The translations under genes were made by a program, and so were the position numbers. Of a stretch of DNA of 64,000 nucleotides, positions 32,611-42,900 are shown in pieces. Each line of letters starts with the position of its first letter. The stretch's first letter is position 1. The notes beneath the pieces are model-generated. The model saw nothing but the letters and a program-made list of their open reading frames with translations. It was not told the DNA's origin and did not search any database. Source of the stretch: Posidonia oceanica (Eukaryota; Streptophyta; Magnoliopsida; Alismatales; Posidoniaceae); NCBI GenBank assembly GCA_037176725.1, contig JAZBRS010000029.1, forward strand, positions 48,494,001 through 48,558,000. Reading direction: 5' to 3'.

Positions 32611-33910
32611 TGCTGACCGAGAGCGGGTCAAAACGGGGCTGCGACGAGGGAAAAGGGGACGGGCTCTACGAGGAGCTATGCTCGCAAAGACGAGTAGCTC
32701 AGAAAAGGGGATGGTCGAGTGCAGATGTCTCAGCAGAGATGTCAGCGAAGGAGAGACCCGAGCTCTAGCTAAGGAGATCGCTCACTGAACTCTGTTAAAG
32801 ACACAACGGGAAACTAGGGTTAGAGGAGAAAGAGATGCAAAATGCAGTATGTTATGGCGTGAATGTCATGTATGCTTTCTAGTATGCCCCCCTCACCTAA
32901 CTAGTGTCTCCTAGCAAGGTTGTCTACTTCGGGTATCCCTGGGTGTGCGGGTCACCGACTCAAGTCAGAAAAGTAGGCTCCCTGTCTAACTCCCGGCCCA
33001 AAGCTCAGGTAATGACAGGGTGGTGCGTTGGTGGCCTCTACCCCGCCAAAGCGTAGGTGGTACCCTCCACTAACACCGACACGACCCCGGACAAGGGGGG
33101 ACAGACCGACTGACTCACACCATGCCAAAGCATCGGGGTGAGAAGCCAGAACCGTCCTTCGCAGACTGGTAGGTGGACTCAGAGGAGAAGAATGCATGCC
33201 CTATATGATGCTTATGCGAATGATTAAAGTCTTTTATCTTGCACATTTTATTAACCAAAAGGGAGTGAAGGATTGTTCAGAGTCTCTAGTTGTTCCTAGG
33301 AGTTCTTTTACTTGCGCTTTTTAGTTAACCATGGGGAGAGCAAACAAGTTTCTACTATCCTAAGCATGGCAAGTGCGAAAGGGAAGAAAAACAATCAAGC
33401 ATGGCAAGCAAACAATCATACAACACAACAAAAGGCAAGTGCATGGCATGTGCAAGTGTTTGTGAGCATAATGGTGAAGAAAACATTCATCAAGTCAAAA
33501 GGCATGTATGCAAGGTATGTGCGTGTGTAGTGACATAGCAAATGTGTAAAAGGAAGCATTCATCATTCAAAAAGCATGTATTGTGGCCAAACAGGTGCGT
33601 AGACATGCAATGTGCGAGAATTAAAGCAATAATAAGCAAGTAAGGCAAAGAAAGTAAAGACAAGTAAGCTGTAAAGGAAGTAAGAGCAGAAGCAAGGAAA
33701 CAAGTAGATAAATAAGCACAGAAGCAAAGCCAAGTAAAAGAGAGCGCAAACCGAGACAAGAGAGGTGCAAAGCCTAGGCAAAGTAGCCACAAGGCGACTT
33801 TCTAGGTGTTTGCACAGAAAAGCGAGCAAAACAGATAAAGGAAACACAAAGGCAAACAAAGAAAGCAAATCCCAAACGAGCGAAAGCAAAAGCGAAAGCC
33901 GGAGTCTAGT
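32611..33910 (-). other. 5' leader of the element (no gene seen)
   Basis: About 1.3 kb separates the PBS from the first ATG. Open frames here are short (81 aa at 32952-33197, 100 aa at 33490-33792, 140 aa running into the LTR at 33563-33985), low in complexity and unlike Gag. The polyprotein frame stays open upstream of the ATG to an in-frame stop at about 32784 but contains no ATG in that stretch. The first 700 bases after the PBS are strongly T/C-rich in the sense strand. Packaging or splice-donor signals would be expected here but cannot be pinpointed. Confidence 0.7.
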
Positions 33911-33929
33911 ATCCCCAGCGGAGTCGCCA
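33911..33929 (-). other. Primer-binding site (tRNA-Arg-like)
   Basis: One base inside the 5' LTR terminus the plus strand reads ATCCCCAGCGGAGTCGCCA, which has the form of a tRNA 3' end finishing in CCA. The element RNA carries the complement and would anneal such a tRNA to prime minus-strand DNA synthesis. The acceptor-stem bases fit a plant tRNA-Arg. TRNA-Arg is, as I recall, also the primer described for Ogre elements, but isoacceptor identity was not checked. Confidence 0.85.
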
Positions 33930-34093
33930 CTGTAGTAATCCCGGTGTTCGGATCGTCCATGCACGATGCCAAAGCTCGCGTGCACCGATCGGAATCAGGC
34001 TCACTATAAGCGGCTATGTCCGAGAAGGAAGACCTAACTCGAAAACATTTAAAAGGGGAAAAAGGGAAAGAAAAGAAGAAGATAAGACAAAAT

Positions 34094-34105
34094 CGGAGTC
34101 GCCAC
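34094..34105 (-). other. PBS-core duplicate inside the 5' LTR
   Basis: This is the same CGGAGTCGCCAC as in the left LTR, 164-175 bp upstream of the true PBS in transcription order. If tRNA annealed here, first-strand synthesis would start within the LTR. Confidence 0.6.
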
Positions 34106-34697
34106 CAAGTCTATTAAATCGGAAGACGAGGAAAACCGGGGAAATGCGCGAATAATCGCGCAAAACCAAGCAAAAGATGCAAAGCAAAGCAATGCAAAAG
34201 AAATAGGATGCAAATGAATGCAAATGAGGTGACTCGTGCCTAGGACAAGGGCAATATGGTCATTGCGGGCCAAGAGAGGGGAAGGACTCCTGTTACGCGC
34301 GGGGAAGGTGTTAGGCACCCCCGACACGCCCGAGAATCGGTCTTTCTAGGCTTACGCTCGCATATGCAGGGAAATGCAGACTTTGAATGCCTAAGTGCCG
34401 ATGAATGCCTGTCTAAATGCTCAAAGGTGTGCTCTAAGAGATGAAAGACGATGCAGGAAAGTAAACGTGCGATCTAAGCGCTCAGCAACGCTGTCTGTGT
34501 TCCGAACCGGGCGAAACCTGGCTCGTGAGAACTCCGGACAGTAAGCATCACCGCCCTATATGCAAATGCAGGCGATAAGACAAAACGGCGGGAAAACCAT
34601 GCAATGCAATCGACATGCAAGAGAAAACGGCGTAAAACAGTGCGGGGAACGAAAGAAGTATGCAAAAGGATGCGAGAACAGGGTCGACGTGCAAAAT

Positions 34698-35845
34698 GGG
34701 GCAAGAAATGGAATAAGAATGCAAAACCGCGCGAGAAAACAAAAGAAGGGCGCAAAACTGGGCAAGAAAACACCAGAGCACGCAAAACGAGACGAGAAAA
34801 CGAAAGGGCACGCAAAACGGTGCAGGAAAACGAGACTGCGCGCAAAAAGGGGCAAGCAAGCTGAAGGGCACGCAAAACGGTGCAAGACAGAGGAGCGGTG
34901 CGCAAAACGGAGCGAGAAAACATGAAAACACGCAAAACGAGGCAAAAAAACTAAAAGGCACGCAAAACGGTGCAAGGCAAAGGTGCGGTGCGCAAAACGG
35001 AGCGATAAAACGTGAAAACACGCGAAACGAGACGAAAAAACTAAAGGACACGCAGAACGGTGCAAGACAAAGAAGCGGCGCGCGAAACGGAGCGATAAAA
35101 CATGATGGCACGCAAAACGGGGCGAAGAAATCAAAAGGCACGCAAAACGGTGCAAGATAGAGAAGTGGCGCGCAAAACGGGGCGATAAAACATGAAAACA
35201 CGCGAAACGAGACGAAAAAACTAAAGGGCACGCAAAACGGGGCGATAAAACATGATGGCACGCAAAACGGGGCGAAGAAATCAAAAGGCACGCAAAACGG
35301 TGCGAGATAGAGAAGTGGCGCGCAAAACGGAGCGATAAAACATGAAAACACGCGAAACGAGACGAAAAAACTAAAGGGCACGCAAAACGGTGCAAGACAA
35401 AGAAGCGGCACGCAAAACGGAGCGATAAAACATGATGGCACGCAAAACGAGGCGAAGAAACTAAAAGGCACGCAAAACGGTGCAAGATAGAGAAGTGGCG
35501 CGCAAAACGGAGCGATAAAACATGACAGCACGCAAAACGAGGCGAAGAAATCAAAAGGCACGCAAAACGGTGCAAGATAGAGAAGCGGCACGCAAAACGG
35601 AGCGAGAAAACAAGAAAACGCGCAAAACGGGGCAAGAAAACCAAAAGGCACGCAAAACGGTGCAAGACAGGGAAACGGCGCGCAAAACGGAGCGATAAAA
35701 CATGAAAACACGCGAAACGAGGCGAAAAAACTAAGAGGCACGCAAAACGGTGCAAGATAGAGAAGCGGCGCGCAAAACGGAGCGATAAAACGCAATGGCA
35801 CGCAAAACGAGGCGAAGAAACTAAAAGGCACGCAAAACGGTGCAA
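34698..35845 (-). repeat. 30-bp minisatellite (90-bp higher-order unit) in the 5' LTR
   Basis: This is the same array as in the left LTR, with only about three base differences (near 35048, 35410 and 35769). It lies in the promoter-distal (integration-site-internal) third of the 5' LTR, so it would probably be transcribed as part of R/U5 if transcription starts upstream of it. The same long open frames are present and are again attributed to the repeat period. Confidence 0.92.
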
Positions 35846-36979
35846 ATGGCATGCAAAATGAATGCAGTGCAGAAGTTCAGGAAGATATACCTAGAGATCC
35901 GGGAGTCTGATCGGAGATCTGTTTGGTCCATGCTGAAGAGCGCTTTGCTGCGGTCGCCTGGGCAGCTTACTTGGGGAGATTCGACGGTCGGATTGAAAGA
36001 TATCGCGGCTCCGGAGCAGAAGGGCCAGAACAGGAGAGAAGAATAGATCTAAGTGTTCAGGAGGTCCTAGGGGTGTGCTGGAGGTCCTCCCAGGTGAAGG
36101 AGAGTTAGAAGTGCTTGGTGTATGCAAAGGGGAGCTTAAATGCAAGATTAAATGGATGCGGAATGCAATGCAAAGCCAGAGAAGACAAGGGAAAGCCATT
36201 TGGAAAGAACGGGGGTTTAAAAGTATTTTGAAAAAGAAAGGGGGCCAAAATGCAAATTTTCCAGAAAACAGGGGTTCTAGGGAGTCCGGGAATGCAAATG
36301 GAGGGTTTACATGCAATTTTTGCGAACATGGGAGTTAAAATGCAACTTAGGGGTAAAACAGTCTTTTCACATAATTTTTCAAAAGATGCAAGGCTCTATG
36401 TGTGATTTTCAAATCATGCAGGGGTCAGATATGCAATTTTATATGGAAAACATGCTCTGAAAATTAAATGACAGGACCACAGTGCAATTTTTAAAAAGAT
36501 CAGGGTCAAAAAGGCAATACAATAAGCCAAAAATGCATGCAGGAGTTACTGTCTATTTAAAATGGACCTAAATGCAAATATGCAAAAACTGGGGGGCAAA
36601 TGTGCAATGCAGTATGTAAAACTGGAAAATAAACCCTAAGTTCTACAGTGCAGTGGACTGAGATGCAAAAATGACATAAAACAGGGATCTGAAATGCAAT
36701 GCAATATGGCAAAATGTGTGTAAATAAATGAACTGACCTAGGACAGGACTTACATGCAATAATGGAAAGCAGAGGGACCAAAACATAAAATTTTATAACA
36801 GCACAGCACAGTAACAGGACTAAAAAGCAAATATAGAAAAACAGAAACATATTTCGCAATTTAGCATGGTATTTAATTAAAAGCTAAGCGAAATAAATGG
36901 CAGAAGGACTGAAATGTAAAAAATCAAAAACTTAAACCAGATCTGCAATATTCACACCTAAAACTATATTAACGAAGAA

Positions 36980-38315
36980 ATAAATGAACAGTGCCTTGCC
37001 GGCGGTGGGGAGGCACTGTAGCAAAGATCGCCGGAGCCCAGTACCGCCGGCCCAGGGCGCGCGCAGGCACGCAGGAGGGCGGAGGGGACTGTCGGCGACC
37101 GTGCGGAGCCGTGGAGGGTGCTGGAGCAGCATTCCAGTGGCCGGAGGGCCCGGGAGACAGGTGACCGGCGCCGGAGACGAAGGTCGGACCGGCGAGGCGC
37201 AGCTGGAGCAGGAGGGCCGGAGACCTGACCCTGATCGGCGGAGAAGCATCAGAGGAGGGAGAGGGTGCCAGGGAGGTAAGCGGTTACCTGTTTGGGCGGC
37301 CGAAGTGTCCTCCCGACCTAGGAGGATTCTGCAGTTGCCGGAGGTGGGCGTCCGGAGTGTGCGGGCGTCGTCGGCGGCTCGCGGGCGTTGGGATCGGCTC
37401 CGCGCGATCCTCCGGAGCTTTCTGAGTGCCTGGAGCGGAGTTTCGGCGACCGGGGGAGCAAACGGCTGAAATGGGTGCAGGTGGCGTCGCCTGAGGTGGG
37501 GAGAGCCGTCTGTCGCCCTCTGGCTCGGGTGGCAGCTTCCGGTGGACTGCTGGAGGTCCGGTGAGGGTGTGGAAGGGTTTAGATTAGCCTGAGGGACGCG
37601 GCATTGAGAGGTGGCTGGTGGGTCGAGTTTCGGGCAGAAATCCACATAGGTGTTTGTTGTGGACTGTCGGAGGTATGGTGAGCTATTCGGCTGAGGGATG
37701 GGTGGCCTGAGAAGATGTGGTTCAGGCGAGTGGCTCGGAGGAGTTTGGACAAGTTTCAGGGACTGAGAAGGAGGGAATTTTTGGAGGAAGGGATGTTGGG
37801 TTCTGGTTGGATTTTCCGTGTGTCACGGGGGAAATGCGGGGTGGTTTTGCTGTGGGAAGGAAGGGGAAGGGTTGCTGGAGCTCGGGCGAGATTGGGGGAT
37901 CAATTTCGGTGGATTCTGGAGGTGCTTCCGGTGTTTGATTTCAGCGGAGTGATGGGGCGGAGCTCTGGTTTTTCTGGGTGGATTTCTAAGGAAGAAAGCG
38001 GCTCTCGCTCGCCCGGGATTGCCCTCTGAATCCTCGTCTCTCCTCCGGTGTCAAATCCTCTTCTTCTCCTCTCCTTTTCTCCTGAAAACGTCCTCTGATT
38101 TCTCCTCCTCTTCCCCTTGATCTGACAACTCTCCTCCTCGCTTTTGCAGGCCTGCCGCATTGAATGCTCCGGCGTGGCGATGGCAGGAGGCACGGACGGA
38201 GTTCGGCGCGTGCCTGGAGATGGCAGGAGGGCAGCATGGCAGGCGGGCAGAGGCGCAGGCCAGCGGCTACTGTAGCTGGTGGCAGGCGCGCGGGAGGAGG
38301 ACGACGGCACTGTAG
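36980..38315. other. GC-rich segment of the 5' LTR
   Basis: This is the LTR counterpart of 16010-17345, with the same overlapping non-homologous open frames. It lies in the middle of the promoter LTR, so it could carry CpG-dense regulatory DNA. That role is an inference from composition only. Confidence 0.6.
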
Positions 38316-38369
38316 CAGCGGGCCGGGCCGAGATTTCGAAAAAAAAAGGAAAAAAAGGTGAACGGGCTG

Positions 38370-39270
38370 ATGAGCCCAGTAAGGAAGAAAAGGGAAATAA
38401 AAAAGGAGGAAGAAAGAAAGATGGAAAGAAAAAATAGGAGAAAATAAGATAAAAATAAATAAAAATATGGGATGACTTGGGTTGTAGGTTAGGTGTATAT
38501 CTGGATTTTTTAATGACCGTTTTTGGGTTAATTAGTGTGTTTTAGGCTTGATTAGGGCTTTAGGGTTTTATTTTGTTTTTGATTTGTTTTCCACTTGATT
38601 AGGGGTTGGTTAAATTCTTTTAAATCGTTTTTAAAATTGTGTTTTCTTGTTAAGTATTTTAGGATGTTAGTTGGGATTTTTAGGATTTATTTTTACATTA
38701 TTTTGAGTGGGTTTTGGACTTTTAGTTCTAGTCTTTTGTATTTTCCTTTTTTAAGTCTTTTGACCCATGCTTTTGTTTTTTATTTGTTAATTCTTCTTGG
38801 TGTTTTTTAGTTGGATTTTTCCTGATTTGATTAAGTATTTTAGGTCTTTTAACTGTATTTTCTTTTCCTTTTTTAATTAAGTTCTTATGTTGTTTTTTTC
38901 TTATGTTTATTAGGTTAAGTTTTTTGTTCTCTTTAATTACTTGTTTTAGTATTTGATTTTTAATTCTTCTCTCTAGGGTTTGTTTTTTAATTCTTTTAGT
39001 GGGGTTTTCATTTTTGGTAGGTTCTGATTTTATTTCAGTTTTTTAGTTGATTTTACAGTATTTTATTTTAGTTTGTTTTGCATTTTTTAGTTTGCATGCT
39101 TGATTTTCTTTTTAGCTTGATTTAATTGAGTTTGGGTTTTTAATTACTTATTTAATGTTTTTAATTGCTTTTTCTGGGGATTCTGATTTGTTTCTTTTAG
39201 GTCTTGGGGTTTTACAGATTTTTAAGGATTTTTGAGGCTTTTTGCAAAGGGAGGAAGAAGAAAAGAAAAA
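38370..39270. other. T-rich (plus strand) segment of the 5' LTR
   Basis: This is the counterpart of 17400-18300. In sense orientation it is an A-rich tract within the first 0.7-1.6 kb of the 5' LTR, hence probably U3. Differences between the two copies include A/T at 17619 versus 38589 and one T more in a run near 18010. Confidence 0.7.
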
Positions 39271-39926
39271 GAAGAAGAAAAGGGGAAAAAGGGAATAAAA
39301 GGGGAAGAGGTAGGTTTGAGAGAAAAGATTTTTTAAAATTCAAGGAAGATGGTAAAAATAGAATAAAAATAGGAATAAGATAGAGAAGGGATAGGAGTAC
39401 AAAGGGGGCCCGCTGCCAAGCCAGAAGGAGGGCGAAAAGGGGATGGAAAGAGAGACGATAATCAGGAGAGAGAGAGGAGAGAGAAAACGATAATCTCGGA
39501 GAGAGAAAACGATAATTCCAGCGAGAAGGGGGCTTAAAGGTCTCCGAAAGGGGTGAAATTTGGCGGGTGCGGGGTCTAGGGTTTCTAGTTCTGGTCCCGG
39601 AGTTTCGGTTTGGTTCTGAGGAAGTTTTGGAGGGGTTTTGAGGCGTAGAAAAAGGGTAGTTTTGCCTAAGTTTCCTAGGGTTTTTGGGAGGGGTCTGGTT
39701 TGAGATTTTGCAGGCTTTTTGGTGGGTCTGCTAAGTCATCAGGGGTGAGTGTTCCTGTGGATTTTGGCGGGTTTTCAGGTTCGTGAAAGGGGGTAAGCTC
39801 GGGTCAAGTTCAGGCTTGTTTTGAGGGGAAAGATGGAGAGGAAGGTGTAGGTTTGGGTCTAGGTTCGGGTCCAGCAGCCACCGGAAGGCTCCAAACGATC
39901 CAGCCTGTCAAAATGGGGTGTCAACA

Positions 39927-39931
39927 CTACC
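39927..39931. repeat. Target-site duplication, right copy (CTACC)
   Basis: CTACC follows the terminal GTCAACA of the right LTR and leads straight into TTTATTTGAGG of the satellite, completing the monomer broken at 12960. Confidence 0.95.
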
Positions 39932-42900
39932 TTTATTTGAGGTCGAGCGCCTTTGCGAGCCTTTCCGAAGCCACGTCTGTTTCTTCGCTCACTTCCTTAA
40001 TTTGAGGACAAGCGCCTTTGTGTGCCTTTTCGAAGTCAAGTCTGTTTGTTTGCTCGCATCTTAATTTGAGGACGAGCGCCTTTGCGTGCCTTTTCGAAGC
40101 CACGTCGGTTTCTTCACTCACTTCCTTAATTTGAGGACAAGCGCCTTTGTGAGCCGTTTCGATGTCACGTCCGTTTGTTTGCTCACTTCCTTAATTTGAG
40201 GACGAGCGCCTTTGCGTGCCTTTTCGAAGTCTCGTCTGTTTGTTTGCACACTTCCTTAATTTGAGGACGAGCGCCTTTGCGTGTCTTTTCGAAGCCATGT
40301 CTGTTTGTTTGCTCGCTTCTTAAATTTGAGGACGAGCGCCTTTGCGTGCCTTTTCGAAGTCACGTCTGTTTGTTTGCTCGCTTCCTTTATTTGAGGTCGA
40401 GCGCCTTTGCGTGCCTTTCCGAAGCCACGTCTGTTTCTTCGCTCACTTTCTTAATTTGAGGTCGAGTGCCTTTGCGTGCCTTTCCGAAGCCATGTCTGTT
40501 TGTTTGCTGGCTTCCTTAATTTGAGGACGAGCGCCTTTGCTTGCCTTTTCGAAGTCATGTCTGTTTGTTTGCTCGTTTCTAAATTTGAGGACGAGGGCCT
40601 TTGCGTGCCTTTTCGAAGTCACGTCTGTTTATTTGCTCGCTTCCTTAATTAGGGGACGAGCACCTTTGCGAGCCTTTTCGAAGTCACGTCTGCATTTTTG
40701 CTCGCTTCCTTAATTTGCGGACAAGCGCCTTTGCGTGCCTTTTCGAAGTCACGTCTGTTTGTTTGCAAGCTTCGTAAATTGAGGACGATAGCCATTGCGT
40801 GCCTTTTCGAAGTCACGTCTGTTTATTTGCTCGCTTCTTAATTTGGGGACGAGCGCCTTTGCATGCCTTTTTGAAGTCAAGTCTATTTGTTTGCACGCTT
40901 CCTTAATTTGAGGACGAGCGCCTTTGCGTGCCTTTTCGAAGTCACGCCTGTTTGTATGCCCGCTTCCTTATTTCGAGGTCGAGTGCCATTCCGAAGTCAC
41001 TTCTGTTTGTTTGCTCGCTTCTTTAATTAGAGGACGAGCGCCTTTGCGTGCCTTTTTGAAGTCACGTCTGTTTGTTTGCTCACTTCCTTTATTTGAGGAC
41101 GAGCGCCTTTGCGTGCCTTTTCAATGTCACATCTGTTTGTTTGCTCGCTTCCTTAATTTGAGGTCGAGTGCCTTTGCGTGCCTTTCCGAAGCCATGTCTG
41201 TTTGTTTGCTGGCTTCCTTAATTAGAGGACGAGCACCTTTGCGTGCCTTTTCGAAGTCATGTCTGTTTGTTTGCTCGCTTCCTTAATTTGAGGACGAGCG
41301 CCATTGCGTGCTTTTTCGAAGTCACGTCTGTTTGTTTGCTCGCTTCCTTAATTTGAGGTCGAGTGCCTTTTCGAAGTCACGTTTGTTTGTTTGCTCGCTT
41401 CTATAATTTGAGGACGAGTGCCTTTGCATGCCTTTTCGAAGTCACGTCTGTTTGTTTGCTCGCTTCCTTTATTTGAGGTCGAGCGCCTTTGCGTGCCATT
41501 CCGAAGCCACGTCAGTTTCTTCGCTCACTTCCTTAATTTGAGAACAAGCGCCTTTGTGTGCCTTTTAGAAGTCATGTCCGTTTGTTTGCTCGCTTCCTTA
41601 ATTTGACGACGAGTGCCTTTGCGTGCCTTTTAGAAGTCATGTCCGTTTGTTTGCTCACTTCCTTAATTTAAGGACGAGCACCTTTGCGTGCCATTTCGAT
41701 ATCACGTCTGTTAGTTTGCTCACTTCCGTAATTTGAGGACAAGCGCCTTTGCGTGCCTTTTCGAAGCCATGTCTGTTAGATTGCTCGCTTCCTTAATTTG
41801 AGGACGAGCGCCTTTGCGTTCCTTTTCGAAGTCACGTCTATTTGTTTGCTTGCTTCCATAATTTGAGAACGAGTGCCTTTGCGTGCCTTTTCGAAGTCAC
41901 GTCTGTTTGTTTGTTAGCTCGCTTCTTAATTTGAGGACGAGAGCCTTTGCGTGCCTTTTCGAAGTCACGTCTGTTTATTTGCTCGCTTCCTTAATATGGG
42001 GACGAGCGCCTTTGCGTGCCTTTTTGAAGTCACGTCTGTTTGTATGCTCGCTTCCGTAAAGTGAGGACGAGCGCCTTTGCATGCCTTTTCGAAGTCACGT
42101 CTGTTTGTTTGCTCGCTTCCTTAATTTCAGGTCGAGTGCCTTTTCGAAGTCACGTTTGTTAGTTTGCTCGCTTCTTTAATTTGAGGACGAGCGCCATTGC
42201 GTGCCTTTTCGAAGTCACGTCTGTTAGTTTGCTCGCTACCTTTATTTGAGGTCGAGCGCCCTTGCGAGCCTTTCCGAAGCCACGTCTGTTTCTTCGCTCA
42301 CTTCCTTAATTTGAGGACAAGCGCCTTTGTGTGCCTTTTCGAAGTCAAGTCTGTTTGTTTGCTCGCTTCTTAATTTGAGGACGAGCGCCTTTGCGTGCCT
42401 TTTCGAAGCCACGTCGATTTCTTCGCTCACTTCCTTAATTTGAGGACAAGCGCCTTTGTGTGCCTTTTCGATGTCACGTCTATTTGTTTGCTCACTTCCT
42501 TAATTTGAGGACGAGCGCCTTTGCGTGCCTTTTCGAAGTCTCGTCTGTTTGTTAGCACACTTCCTTAATTTGAAGACAAGCGCCTTTGCGTGTCTTTTCG
42601 AAGCCATGTCTGTTTGTTTGCTCGCTTCCTTAATTTAAGGACGAGCGCCTTTGCGTGCCTTTTCGAAGTCACGTCTGTTTGTTTGCTCGCTTCCTTTATT
42701 TGAGGTCGAGCGCCTTTGCGTGCCTTTCCGAAGCCACGTCTGTTTCTTCGCTCACTTTCTTAATTTGAGGTCGAGTGCCTTTGCGTGCCTTTCCGAAGCC
42801 ATGTCTGTTTGTTTGCTGGCTTCCTTAATTTGAGGACGAGCGCCTTTGCTTGCCATTTCGAAGTCATGTCTGTTTGTTTGCTCGCTTCTAAATTTGAGGA

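Larger units (their letters stand above)
12961..39926 (-). mobile_element. Complete Tat/Ogre-like Ty3/gypsy LTR retrotransposon (about 27 kb)
   Basis: Two near-identical LTRs of about 6.0 kb bound a 15-kb internal region. A 5-bp direct duplication, CTACC, flanks the element, as expected for a Ty3/gypsy integrase. All coding sequence is on the minus strand, so the right LTR is the 5' LTR. Order in transcription sense: 5' LTR, PBS, leader, Gag-Pol polyprotein, spacer, DUF7745-like ORF, repeat-rich 3' region, PPT, 3' LTR. The integrase-last order with a second, archaeal-type RNase H before integrase is the hallmark of the plant Tat lineage (Ogre, Retand, Grande and relatives). No chromodomain is seen. 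The length is at the upper end for plant LTR elements. Both ORFs are open and the LTRs are about 99.8 percent identical by eye, indicating a recent and possibly competent copy. Confidence 0.96.
33931..39926 (-). repeat. 5' LTR (promoter LTR)
   Basis: This 5996-bp direct repeat matches 12961-18957 with an offset of about 20970. In element orientation it starts TGTTGACACCCCATTTTGAC and ends ...GGGATTACTACA. It must contain the promoter and transcription start for the genomic RNA. I could not fix a TATA box or the U3/R/U5 limits because several AT-rich candidates exist. Its composition is segmented: T-rich on the plus strand (about 38370-39270), GC-rich (about 36980-38315), an ATGCAA-rich part (about 36120-36700) and a 30-bp minisatellite (about 34700-35850). 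No convincing protein-coding gene is visible. Confidence 0.95.

Noticed and set aside
32611..32631. Extension of the polyprotein upstream to a TTG codon at 32631
   Set aside because: The codon is TTG, not ATG. The first ATG in the frame is at 32610 in a good plant context, so the start was placed there.
23030..33150. Shared AGCATCGGGGTG words near 23034 and 33130 as a longer duplicated segment
   Set aside because: Identity does not extend beyond about a dozen bases.
36437..36444. ATATAAAA on the minus strand as the element's TATA box (also a TTATAAAATT near 36790)
   Set aside because: The LTR has several AT-rich candidates over 6 kb and nothing else fixes the transcription start.
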